From Inia geoffrensis (lineage: Eukaryota; Chordata; Mammalia; Artiodactyla; Iniidae), in contig CM070903.1 in assembly GCA_036417435.1 (NCBI GenBank), positions 92,153,001-92,217,000 on the forward strand: DNA of 64,000 nucleotides, read 5' to 3'. Numbering within the stretch: position 1 is the first letter of the stretch; every line of letters starts with the position of its first letter. The position numbers and the translations under genes were made by a program. The notes beneath the pieces are model-generated. The model was not told where the DNA came from and ran no database searches. It was given only the letters and a program-made list of their open reading frames with translations. Positions 1-9,865 of the stretch are shown here, one piece after another.

Positions 1-20
1 AGATCAGGCAGAAGTTACAC

Positions 21-133
21 AAAAGTAAATGAGAAGAGAACTAGGAAGAGAAGTGAAAGACCCCAGTAGCATCTTATCTCAGAAAACAGCAACAAAATAT
101 AATTCTTGAAAGTGAAGGATTTGCCTTGACATG
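21..133 (+). repeat. Left copy of ~113-bp direct repeat flanking an L1
   Basis: This segment recurs almost exactly at 480-592. I count two substitutions, in the AGAAAACAGC/AGAAAATAGC and AATTCTTGAA/AATTCCTGAA stretches. The two copies bracket a 5'-truncated L1 whose poly-A runs straight into the second copy, and the repeat starts with AAAAG, as L1 target duplications often do. I read it as an exceptionally long target-site duplication. A pre-existing tandem duplication later split by an L1 is the alternative. Confidence 0.85.
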
Positions 134-483
134 AACCAAGGGGTGAAGTAGGAATAAAGACACAGGCTTACTAGAGAATGGACTTGAGTATATGGGGAGG
201 GGGAAGGGTAAACTGTGACAAAGCGAGAGAGAGGCATGGACATATATACACTACCAAAGGTAAGGTAGATAACTAGTGGGAAGCAGCCACATAGCACAGG
301 GAGATCAGCTCAGTGTTTCGTGACCGCCTGAAGGGGTGTGATAGGGAGGGTGGGAGGGACAGAGATGCAAGCGGGAAGAGATATGGGAACATATGTATAT
401 ATATATCTGATTCATTTTGTTTTGAAGCTGAAACTAACATACCATTGTAAAGCAATTATACTCCAACAAAGAAAAAAAAAAAA
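134..483 (+). mobile_element. 5'-truncated L1 (artiodactyl/cetacean-type 3' UTR)
   Basis: Only the extreme 3' end of a LINE-1 is present. It matches the familiar artiodactyl L1 3' UTR: ACTAGTGGGAAGCAGCCACA, CACAGGGAGATCAGCTCAGT, GGGAGGGTGGGAGGGACAGA, then AGCAATTATACTCCAACAAA and about 12 A's. No ORF1 or ORF2 remains, so it cannot move. The poly-A is nearly pure and both junctions are clean, so the insertion is fairly young. The first ~15 bases after the left duplication fit the L1 consensus less clearly. Confidence 0.88.
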
Positions 484-592
484 GTAAATGAGAAGAGAAC
501 TAGGAAGAGAAGTGAAAGACCCCAGTAGCATCTTATCTCAGAAAATAGCAACAAAATATAATTCCTGAAAGTGAAGGATTTGCCTTGACATG
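480..592 (+). repeat. Right copy of ~113-bp direct repeat
   Basis: Partner of 21-133. It begins within the L1 poly-A and ends in TTGCCTTGACATG. After it the sequence passes into an older L1 relic, so the original target lay at or near old L1-derived DNA. Confidence 0.85.
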
Positions 593-599
593 CACAAGC

Positions 600-1550
600 T
601 ATATCCTTTAAATAGCAGAAAATTCCAGTACTGACAAACTATTAAAATATTTCACAGCATACATAACAAAGGAAAACTTCTCAATTATTTTTACGATACA
701 TTTAACATTGACCCTAAACCTTAAAAAGATTGTATTATAAAAATGCAAGCCACTCTAATTTAGTAATGTTATTGCAAAAATCCTAACATATTAGCAAACA
801 GTATCATGTGTAACGAGAACGCACTATAGGCATTCACGCTGAAATCAGAAATAGGTCAAATGTTTAGTATCAGCACTATTATTTTTATATATCCTGAATG
901 TATCAGCCTATACAATTAGGAAAGAGATATAAATTAGTGACATAAAAATTGACAAGCAGGAAGGAAAAAGAGGATAAGGTTTTAAACTGGAAAGCCCCAT
1001 ATCAATTAAAAAATATTACAAAAGATAAGAATTGCAATAACACCTTTGGTTACCAAATTAACAGATTCATAAGATTGAAACTCTCTCTCTCTATATATAT
1101 ATATATAACATATATATATACATAATAAAATATATATAAAATAATAGCAACTACGTATATTAAAGTACATACACACATAAAGCACAATTAAATACAACAA
1201 AAGCAATGACTATCTATAAAAGGAAAGAAAAGGTAACTAGGGACAATTTTACAAGAAATGCACAATATCTATGTGAAGAAAACTTGAAAATGGTACTGAA
1301 GGACACAAAGGAAGACTTGAACACAATGAAAGATATACCATGTTCTTGTGGAAAAAAGAAAAGATTAGAATAATAAAGGCATCCTTTCAATCTAAGGTAA
1401 CAACAAGATTTAAGGTGCCACCAATAAAACTAACAAAAGCTTGGTTCTGTTTTTGCTTTTATATGTGTTTGTTAAAAAACAAAGGCAAACTAGCCAGAAA
1501 AACATTGAAAAAGGAAGGCAGTACAGAGACTATTTTTGCTAGATATTAAA
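600..1550 (+). mobile_element. Ancient L1 ORF2 fragment (degenerate)
   Basis: Several stretches in the right order resemble LINE-1 ORF2 (reverse-transcriptase half): AATCCTAACATATTAGCAAAC, then CAATTAGGAAAGAGATATAA, then GAAGAAAACTTGAAAATGGT and GATATACCATGTTCTTGTGG. Stops and indels break every frame and no long ORF survives, as expected for an old L1M-age copy. A (CT)n(TA)n microsatellite has expanded inside it at 1081-1135. The limits are approximate. Confidence 0.7.
1081..1135. repeat. (CT)n-(TA)n compound microsatellite
   Basis: CT dinucleotides run directly into TA dinucleotides, with an interrupted second TA block. It lies inside the L1 relic. Confidence 0.9.
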
Positions 1551-1619
1551 ACCTATTATAAACACTCAATATTTTGAAATGTTAAACAGATGAAAACTAT
1601 AAGTTCAAAAACTGCCATA

Positions 1620-2390
1620 TTTTTAGACACAAATAATCCTTTATTAAATGATAAAGGTAGTGTCTTGATCCAATGTAATGTCTTACAATTAACATATCAA
1701 AGTCAACAAGCCTTCTTATTTTCTATTTCCTAGTATTCTTTTCTCTGGACAAGTGAAGGTATCTAAATCTGGTAGCATTTTAGAATAACCTAGAAATTAA
1801 GAGAGAAAGGGATATATTTTTACAAGACATTGGAATGGGTCTGAAATATGGCCCAGGAAGCTGAATTGGAAGACACCCATGGAAAGTGCATTCTTCGTTG
1901 GGATTGAGAAAAGGATACAGATATGGACCATGCATCTGTAAGGTACTGCTAAATAATTCAGAGGAAAATAATGCTCATGTTCTGAGTTCCCTATCTCTGA
2001 CACGGTTCATATTGTGGGTTAAAGTACCTGAAGGTATGCAGCTATAAATAAAGTCTTACCCATCTCAGGACCTCATATTTTCCATTTCACATTTTCAACA
2101 AGTTGAAAAACAGCCCTCAGTTTGTTGGTTGCCTTAAAGTTATTAGATCATTTCCCTCAAGTTTTGTCATTTTTATCTGCAACCACTGGTGTGAGGAAAG
2201 GCAATGTTAGAATACCCATGCCAAAAAAGAAAACACAGAAGCACACTAAAGGCAATAAATTCTTGGGATTCACCACTGAAAGCTGTTCCTAAGGTAGAGA
2301 TTTTCCAAATAAACCATATGACTTGAGTCCATGATATGCATTTTTACCTCGCTTATATTGTTAATCTATCTATTCTGAATTGTAGTTTAG
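1620..2390. other. Unique AT-rich sequence, no feature seen
   Basis: I see no repeat family, splice-flanked exon or ORF worth calling. The 68-codon minus-strand frame at 1797-2003 has no recognisable content. Confidence 0.5.
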
Positions 2391-2394
2391 AGAA

Positions 2395-2635
2395 GGGAGC
2401 TGTACCATGGTGTATAAGTGAGTTTTAGAGTCATTTTGGCTTGAGTATGAATCCTGTCACATAAGTTTTGTGCAAAATGTGAGCAAGTACCTTAACTCCT
2501 CTGACCCTCAATTTTCTCATTTGTTAAATGTAGATAATAACATTTATTACAGAAATGTCTTAAAGGTTAAATAAAATAATGTACGTAAAGTACGTAATTC
2601 ATAGCAGTAACTCAATGAATGTAATTATTACAAAG
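2395..2635 (+). repeat. MIR SINE
   Basis: This reads along the whole MIR consensus: a tRNA-like head, then a core resembling GTGAGCAAGTACCTTAACTC, TCATTTGTTAAATGTAGATA, AAGGTTAAATAAAATAATGT, and a tail near CTCAATGAATGTAATTATTA. It is diverged, as expected for a Mesozoic SINE, and not functional. Confidence 0.85.
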
Positions 2636-2639
2636 TGAT

Positions 2640-4135
2640 TCAAGCACAAGTATAAAGGCATATTTCAAAGGCAACTCGTGGATCAATAATAGGCCTTTCT
2701 CAAATATGGGAGCTAGGATCTTGAAAAATTACTAACATAGAAAACTGACAGTGGAAACATTTAAAATCTTATAGAGAAAATAGAGTTTAAAAACTATGAT
2801 AACCAGAAAATCCATAAAAACCCTTATCACTATGTTTACACTAAAATAAAACAATAAAGACAGATTGTTAGAATGCTATAAATAATGCTTTTAGACACCC
2901 TAAATTATTAATGTAGTTAACTGCCTTTTATCATCTCTCATTGTAGATACTTTCCTCAATGTCCTCCCTCTGTAATTCCAAAGTGATTTTTAAACATTCA
3001 TTTTCTGAATTTCAGAGAATGTGCATATTGAGACTCTCAAATACCCCATATCTGGCTCTCTATCTAAATGCTCATTATCATTCTGATTTCATGGTTCAGG
3101 GTTCTTGAATCCTGTCTCCTTGGTCTTATCACAATCCAGGAAGCAATGTAATTTGAATGGTTGAGATGAAACAAAAGACAAAAACAGCAGTAATAACCAT
3201 TTGGGGTGATTTTTGATAAGCATGTTTGGAATAACCAAAAGATTTTTCTCAATTTGCTACATGAATGTAAGTTTATATGGTCATAGTGTATGCCTTAGTA
3301 CCCTCTTACAATTTATTTCCCTCAGTTCTTCATAGATATAGAAATATAGCTCAAAGTCCCTGGATATTTTTCCTCCACTTCCTTAATTTCTTTAAAGGCC
3401 CAATACTGTGTTTTACCTTTTATATCACAGCCACTTTTTTAATTTGGCCCCATATGAGTGACCCACAAGTCATTATAGGAATTCTGGAATAAAAATTCTC
3501 CCAGGTCCCATGAAGGACTACACAATCAAACCTTCTATGTATATTTATATAGTCAATATATCTATATTCTCTATGTATTTTGTGTACATATTAAAATTCC
3601 TCCCAATCATAATTCTTAGTATAGGAAGTATTACTAAAGCCCCAAGGTATTTTGAAGGGCATTTCAATATATTTGCTTAATAATGCAATTACATTCAGTT
3701 GGAAATAATTCCACAGATCGAATTAGAATTGAAAAAAGAAAAGGGAGCTAAAGGTGATAGAAGAGGGTAAATACTCTTGGAGTATAGCTAATAACGCCTA
3801 TTGGGTAAAAGGGCATCTCAAAGTCGCAGGTTCTTTTAGCCTGAAGCATGTGGAGATTTTGAAAAAGGCCACAGTAAAGACCACGAGTGTCAGACAATTC
3901 TCTAAATATCAGGTATCAGAACAACTTTCCTCATCAAGAAAAAAGGAAACATTAAGCCTATTTATCCTGCAAACTGCATTAGGTTGCAGCAGGATTCATT
4001 AGGAATGTGTGTAGGGGGTGGGAAGAAAGATATTGTATTTATCAGAGAACCATGTGATAAGTATGGTTTGACCAACCATATAGTTGAAATCTTATGTGAG
4101 AAGTCTGGTCCCTTTAACAAAGGTTAAAAACCTTT
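2640..4135. other. Unique sequence, no feature identified
   Basis: AT-rich sequence with short chance ORFs only. The 82-codon frame at 3754-4002 has no domain I recognise, no Kozak-like context and no flanking splice pattern that I could defend. Confidence 0.45.
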
Positions 4136-4139
4136 GTGT

Positions 4140-4660
4140 TAATTTTTCAGGCCCAACCCTAGGCAATTATAAAGGCTGCCCTCCTCACTGGAGACATGGT
4201 GCACAGCCAATGCACTGCTGTCCCTGAAGGGAGTTACACTCAAAGTCTCAGGCCCCCTTGCCAGTCATGCTCTTCACATATTTGCATTCTTAGCCCAGGT
4301 GCCTTTACTCCTAGGCCTCTTTATCTGAGGCCTTGACAACAGGTCTTCTTCAAGAGCCTTTGCTGAGGCCTACTTGTTGAGAGGGGAAGAGGGAATAGGG
4401 GGAGAGAGAGGAGAACACTTAAAGACACTATTCCTCAATCTAAATGCCCAATCTTTTCCACTCCCAGCTCTTCCTCCTTTCCCTCTTCTGGACCCCAAAG
4501 TCCATAAGAATGAATGGCCAAGCCTTTTGTTCTGGGCTTGCTCAACAGCGAGACCACCCCTACTCCGGGGCTGATCCACCTGACCCTTGACCTATGCCCC
4601 ATTTCACGGAGGAAAATGGAACAAAGGAGTCAGCAGTCTCTCTGGTTTTCGACTCTTACT
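4140..4660. other. Locally GC-richer, purine/pyrimidine-skewed unique segment
   Basis: Base composition rises above its AT-rich surroundings. A TATAAA-like box at 4171-4176 is followed by pyrimidine-rich sequence. A G/A-rich run occurs at 4378-4412 and CT-rich runs at 4456-4490. I recognise no repeat family. It could be an unannotated LTR, a regulatory element or simple drift; the sequence alone does not decide. Confidence 0.3.
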
Positions 4661-5132
4661 TAAATCATCATTATAAGTGATTAAATGCCTAAGTCTTTCA
4701 TTTTTAGCTTTTTGCTTTAAATGGCTACTCCAACACTTAACAGTTCATTTCTGTCTCTCCCACCTCAGCTAAGCTTCTGACAATATGTTGTTATAAGAGT
4801 CTACAATATTACTCAATAATCTTGCTTTTCATTCAACACAAAAATACAATTAATCTCTCAAAATGATTTCTAATTCCTCATAGAAAAAGTAACATATGTT
4901 GAGAAAATACTGAGAACAAACATTGTTTAGGTTAGTTTTACAACATAAAGAAGCTTTCATTAATTTCTCGTCCTAAGGAACCCATAGAGTCTTCATAATG
5001 ATAGTTTATTTCATTCTATTTAGCAAAACTTTCATATAGGATCTTAACTTTAGGATTCCTAAACACACAGAGTACTGTGTTTTGAGGCTATGTTGTTGCT
5101 CTTCAAAGTTATATATAACAAATATTAAGGGA

Positions 5133-5290
5133 GTTTGGTGCATGGAAAGAGTATAATCTCTGGACCCAGTGTTCTGACTCTGTTATTTGCTAGACCCATT
5201 ATCCAGGACCAGCCAGTAATCACCTCTGACTCTTCTATATCAAAGGTTGCTAGGAAGATTATGTAGAGCTACTCTGTAAACTGCTACATG
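5133..5290 (+). repeat. MIR SINE fragment
   Basis: GGTGCATGGAAAGAGTATAA followed by a TCTGACTCTGTTATTTGCTA core and a GGTTGCTAGGAAGATTATGT-like 3' part match the order of MIR blocks, with gaps. Confidence 0.65.
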
Positions 5291-5999
5291 TTCTCATCAG
5301 AATTTCTAATACTCATGAAGATATGCATAAACAATAACAGATTTAATGGATATTAGCAATTGTACATTTGATCTCTCTGGGCCACTATGGCATAATATCT
5401 ACCTCATAAATATTTTATCAGTTAAAAAATCCTAATACATAGGTGGCACTTGGAATAGTGAATAGAACATAGCTCATTATGTTCCATGTATTGATCACTA
5501 CACTATCATCATTGCCACCATCAACATTTCATTATCAATACATCTACAGGGTAAGTGGAACAAACTCAAAAAGAAATATAATTTAGAAGAATCTATGCTA
5601 GTAATCATAGATTAATAGGACTCTTTTTTCTTTTGTAAAGCTCTAGAAATTTTACAATCAGATCATTATCATCCTTCTATGTACAGTTTACACTTCTGGA
5701 AAATACTAGCAATGCTAAAAATATTTTTGGAGCATACCACCATAAAAAATCCTTCATAATCTATAAGTAAGAAACTTATTACATTTCACTTAAAAGATTT
5801 TAATTTACAATATCCAACTTTATCATCTGCTTTATTTACCAAATTACTTACTTGGTAAGTAATTATCTACTTTATTTACCAAGTTATATTTATTTACTCC
5901 AGACTGTTGTTATTGTTTTCATAGTCAGGTTCACCATTTGGAGATACCAATTTTCTCCTATATAGGAGTTTATGACAGCTTCATTAAAGAAAGTTTTTC
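5291..5999. other. Unique AT-rich sequence with a small repeat/hairpin
   Basis: Nothing gene-like is seen. At 5828-5888 the motif CTTTATTTACCAA occurs twice around an inverted repeat (ATTACTTAC-TTG-GTAAGTAAT), a local duplication able to fold into a hairpin. Confidence 0.45.
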
Positions 6000-6210
6000 T
6001 CTGGCTTAGAGCAAATCACTTATCTAGAATGAGACTCAAATTCTGGCTCTGCCACCTCATAACTTTGTAACTTAGACAACTTACTTGAACTCTAAGATAT
6101 CATTTCCTCGTATGAAATAGGAATAATAAAAGTTTAAATGCCATAGAGTGAGATAAAATAATAAGTTCAGAAAATTTAGAAGATAACTTGCTCACAGTAA
6201 ACATCATGTA
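6000..6210 (+). repeat. MIR SINE
   Basis: The core TTCTGGCTCTGCCACCTCAT, then ACTTACTTGAACTCTAAGA, GAAATAGGAATAATAAAAG and GTGAGATAAAATAATAAG follow the MIR consensus in order. Confidence 0.75.
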
Positions 6211-6689
6211 ACTGAATTGCAGCAATTTTGATTACTTGTTTTATTTTGGCTGTTCTGTAACATTGGACAGTTTTCAAATTAAGATATGTTTAAACATACG
6301 TATTTTGATGTCTGCAAGTAAATTTGATCAGGGCCTCTCTTATATTTTACAAGATGATCCACATCCAAGCCTGAAATTAAGGCATACAGTTAACTTTAAG
6401 CTAATCTTTTAATACCCTTCATAATTAAAAACTGTATATAACATTAATTATTGGTTTTATTTATTGTTACTTTTGTAGTGGTTACCCATCATTTAATCTC
6501 CACAACTACAGCTTATTTTATTACAGCATGACAACACTCAAGATATTTTAAATCAGTCTTCGATAGGGTTTGTGGAGGAAGAACCATTAAAACACTTCAG
6601 GAAAATGGGACAGAATCTTGTAGAAGAAAAGCAGCTAAGACCAAGAAATGCAGAAATGGTGGCTAGGGCAATTATTTGTTTACCCATTG
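6211..6689. other. Unique AT-rich sequence, no feature seen
   Basis: No repeat family, RNA gene or credible ORF recognised between the MIR and the LTR-like repeat. Confidence 0.45.
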
Positions 6690-7165
6690 TTATGGTTTAT
6701 TTTATGTCACCTTGACTGGGTCACAGCGTTACCAGATATTTGGTCAAACCTTATTCTGGTGTGTCTCTGAGAGTGGTTTTGGATGAGACTAACATTATAA
6801 GTAGATTAAGTAAAGCAGGTTGCCCTCTGTAATGTGAGTGCACCTTATCCAATCAGTTCAAGGCCTGACTAGAAGGAAAAGGCTGACCCTCCTGAGTAAC
6901 AGAGAATTCTTTCCTGACTGCCTTTGCCCTGAGACATCAGGATTTTTCCTACCTTCACACTTGAACTGAAACATCAGCTCCTCCTGGGTCTCAAGTCTGC
7001 GGCCCTTCAGAAGGGAACTACAACCTCAGCTCACCTGGTTCTCAGGCTTTCAGACTGAGACGAGAACTAAACCATCAGCTTTTCTGGGGCTCTAGCTTGC
7101 TGACAAGTCACACAGTAGATCTGGAGACTTTCTCACCTCCATAATCACATGAACAAATTCCTTAT
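6690..7165 (+). repeat. Ancient mammalian interspersed repeat, LTR-like, family not named
   Basis: I recognise a widespread mammalian repeat from GTCACCTTGACTGGGTCACA near its start, CAATCAGTTCAAGGCCTGA in the middle, and CCTCCATAATCACATGAAC with CTTATAATAAACCTGTCTC near its end. The middle holds about three degenerate ~45-bp units containing ACCATCAGCT or ACATCAGCTC followed by a C/T-rich stretch. The AATAAA near the end fits a polyadenylation signal in an LTR, but I cannot name the family without a database. Confidence 0.7.
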
Positions 7166-7706
7166 AATAAACCTGTCTCTCACACTCTCTCATTTATTCT
7201 CTCCCTCTACCTTTTATATTTATCTAGATATCTATCTATCTAATCTTCACATTCTTTCTTTGATAAATAAGCATTCAAATATAAATTTTTATAATAATTG
7301 GATTATTGTTTGCTTTGACAATATTTGGCTATGTAGATATAGCCATTGATTATACCTCATGCTTTCAGTTTTATTTTCTGGAGACTTACTCAAATCTCAT
7401 ATTTGTCTGGGCTTCCTATCAACATTCCATTCAGCTATATTCCAGCAAACACAAGGGCAATATGCTCACCTTGTTGATATTTATACTGATTTACTTGAGC
7501 TCTCTACTTTAGATTTTGTTATATGTTTCCCCAAGGGCATTACATATTCATCTCATATAATAATATCAGATAGGATAAATAAACTGTGGATTTTTTCTCA
7601 TAAAATAATAAGGATGCATTCTGGAATTTTAAAATGTTATGACAAGCAAGCAATTGAAAAATTACAGGAATATCAATCAATGTATTTCTAATTCCTACCC
7701 TGCTAG
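7166..7706. other. Unique AT-rich sequence with overlapping chance ORFs
   Basis: Three overlapping short plus-strand frames cover 7149-7691. None shows a domain, a signal peptide with a sensible mature region, or any homology I recognise. A short imperfect GATA/TCTA run lies at 7224-7243. Confidence 0.4.
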
Positions 7707-7858
7707 TTCATAAGCAGATGTAAATATACTTATTAAAAAAAAAGTAACAAATGAAAAATAAGGAATGTTCATTTTAAATGAAATTCATAAGCAGATGTAA
7801 ATATGCTTATTAAAAAAAGTAACAAATGAAAAATAAGGAATGTTCATTTTAAAAGAAA
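7707..7858 (+). repeat. Recent tandem duplication, two ~76-bp units
   Basis: Unit 1 (7707-7783) starts TTCATAAGCAGATGTAAATA and unit 2 (7784-7858) repeats it nearly exactly. Differences are one A/G change, a shorter A-run (9 versus 7 A's) and one T/A near the end. The identity implies a recent slippage or replication duplication rather than a transposon. Confidence 0.92.
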
Positions 7859-9447
7859 TTATTGAAGTGGCTATGCATTGATTTTTAAAATGTCACTTTT
7901 AAACTATTTTTGTGTTACAGTTTCAAAGATTGCATTTTTTCCATTGTCTCTACTCTCTTCTGGAACTTGTTTTGGGTAGATATTAGAGTTCTGCAATTTA
8001 TCATAGCTGCTCTATTATATTTATTTTATCTTCATCTCTCAGCTGTATATTCTAGATTAATGACTCAGTGCTAACCTCCAATTTATTAATTATTTCTGCA
8101 ATAGTTTCTAGTTAAATGCAAAATCTACTGCACTTTTAAAATTTCAATGACTGTATTTTTATTCCCAAATTTCGTTAAGTACTGTGTTCCTATTAACTTA
8201 CTTTAATCCATTTCTTTCTTGAATTTAGAATAAACATGCATACTATAAAGTTAAATAATTTTTCAATAGAGAATTTATATCCTAAATGTTTTTAAGCTGT
8301 CTTTCTTAGAATCAGAGATTCTGAAATGAAGAAATTTCTTTCTTCTCATTTAGAATTTGGGTTTCTAGATTGAAGTTTATTTAGGTGATAGGGTTTGATT
8401 TTATTTTTCTCTCTCTTTGTGATGATTTATCCCTGTCCAGTGATATTACAGTTGGTGCTATATAAACCTGACCTGAAGTTATAAGGACATTTTGGCACTT
8501 TTGCTCCACCAAGTTATTGGAAGAATAAATCTTGGATTCAATCTCAAAGTTAACAGATAATTTTGTTCAGTTACTAACTCCTTTAGGCTTAAAGCTTATG
8601 GAAAGCTATAACTACAGGTGAAAATGGTAACAGGATTTGATTTTTTTAAACGTAATTTCACTTGAAACAGAGCTCCACATCAGGCTTTGTCTTCAAACTT
8701 TGAGTCAGTTTTTGTCTCTTTCAAGAGCTGCATCTTCAGATATTTACACTTCATGGGAGGTGCATACTATACTCCTCATTGCCAATGCAAAGAAACTGAC
8801 TTTTTAGTTTAGAAAACTATTTCATATTTTATCTGATGTTGTGTGTTTGGAATAAAGGAATCAAAAACTGAAAACTGAGCCATTGTGAACAAAAGTACTG
8901 GGTACTTTTGTCAAATTTCTTTTAGAATAATCTAAGAAAACGAATATATGCATACAGCCTTAAAACTTTATAAAAAAAAACTCATACAAGTTTTGAACAA
9001 GAAAATATCTTACTGTAGGTCACTTAGCTTATTATGGTATTAAATCTATTATATATAAATTCTAATATTTAGAAAGTATAATAGTGGCTGGAGCTAAACC
9101 AATTATCCCATTAAAATTAGAAATGCTCTGAAGATTGTAATAAAGGAGATTTCTATGAGCCATAAAAATTCTGTAAGCTTCAAACTGTAAGAAACAGACT
9201 TTATATACCCAGAGTAAGTTACACATATTTTGTAAATATTCGCTATCCATTTAAAAAATATTGCAAACAAACGGTTCTCAAATCTATTGATATATCATAC
9301 TAACACAGTGTAAAAAAGCAGATGATACAAATTGAGAATCAAAAATAAATTTAGATAAGGATTATCAAGGATGTTCTTTATTGAGCAGTCACTGATGTAT
9401 GCATATTATATAATATGATTCTTGCGTAGAGAGGAAGTTTAAGCTAA
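7859..9447. other. Unique or very old repeat sequence
   Basis: The stretch 7960-8450 has the T-rich composition of minus-strand L1/HAL1-type LINE remnants, but I could not align it well enough to call. A perfect 10-bp-arm hairpin (ACAAAAGTAC-TGG-GTACTTTTGT) lies at 8889-8911. No gene is seen. Confidence 0.35.
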
Positions 9448-9660
9448 TGAGTAAAGAACTTGGTTCTGGAATCCAACAGGCCTGGATGTGAATCCAGGCT
9501 TGGACATTCACTAGATGTGTGGCCTTGGCTCAGAAATGTGGCAATTTTTAATCCCAATTTCCTTATTTGTACTATAGGGATACTGGTTATATCTACTTAC
9601 AAGAGTATTATGAAGGCTAAATGGGATCAAGTGTGTAAAGCACATAATGCTGGTACAAGA
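9448..9660 (+). repeat. MIR SINE
   Basis: A near-complete MIR: GAGTAAAGAACTTGGTTCTGG head, ATGTGAATCCAGGCTTGGAC, ATGTGTGGCCTTGGCTCAG, TTGTACTATAGGGATACTGG and GTAAAGCACATAATGCTGG. The 75-codon frame that crosses it is not a gene. Confidence 0.85.
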
Positions 9661-9774
9661 TTAGAGCCAAAAAAAATGATATTTTGAAAAGTGAAGCAAA
9701 TTAGTAACCAATTTCTTTTCCTTTAACATGGTGGAAACCTCTACTAGCCTTTACATTTCTGAGTTTTAATATAT

Positions 9775-9865
9775 ATCTCCCTGTATCACTGGGTTCCTCA
9801 AGGAAAGAACATCTTTTCATCTTCATTACCCAGCACAGAGTACAGAACAGATAAATAAATGAAGG
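9775..9865 (+). repeat. L2 3' end fragment
   Basis: TTCCTCAAGGAAAGAACATC, then TTCATTACCCAGCACAGAG and AACAGATAAATAAATGAA resemble the L2 terminal consensus. It is short and diverged. Confidence 0.45.

Noticed and set aside
480..592. CRISPR-like or phage-like repeat
   Set aside because: Two copies only, flanking an L1 in a mammalian genome; a target duplication explains it.
5828..5888. Repeat plus hairpin as a regulatory RNA structure
   Set aside because: Short, AT-only and isolated; more likely a local slippage duplication.
8889..8911. Perfect 10-bp-arm hairpin as a terminator or microRNA
   Set aside because: Too short for a microRNA precursor, and hairpin terminators do not apply to mammalian polymerase II genes.
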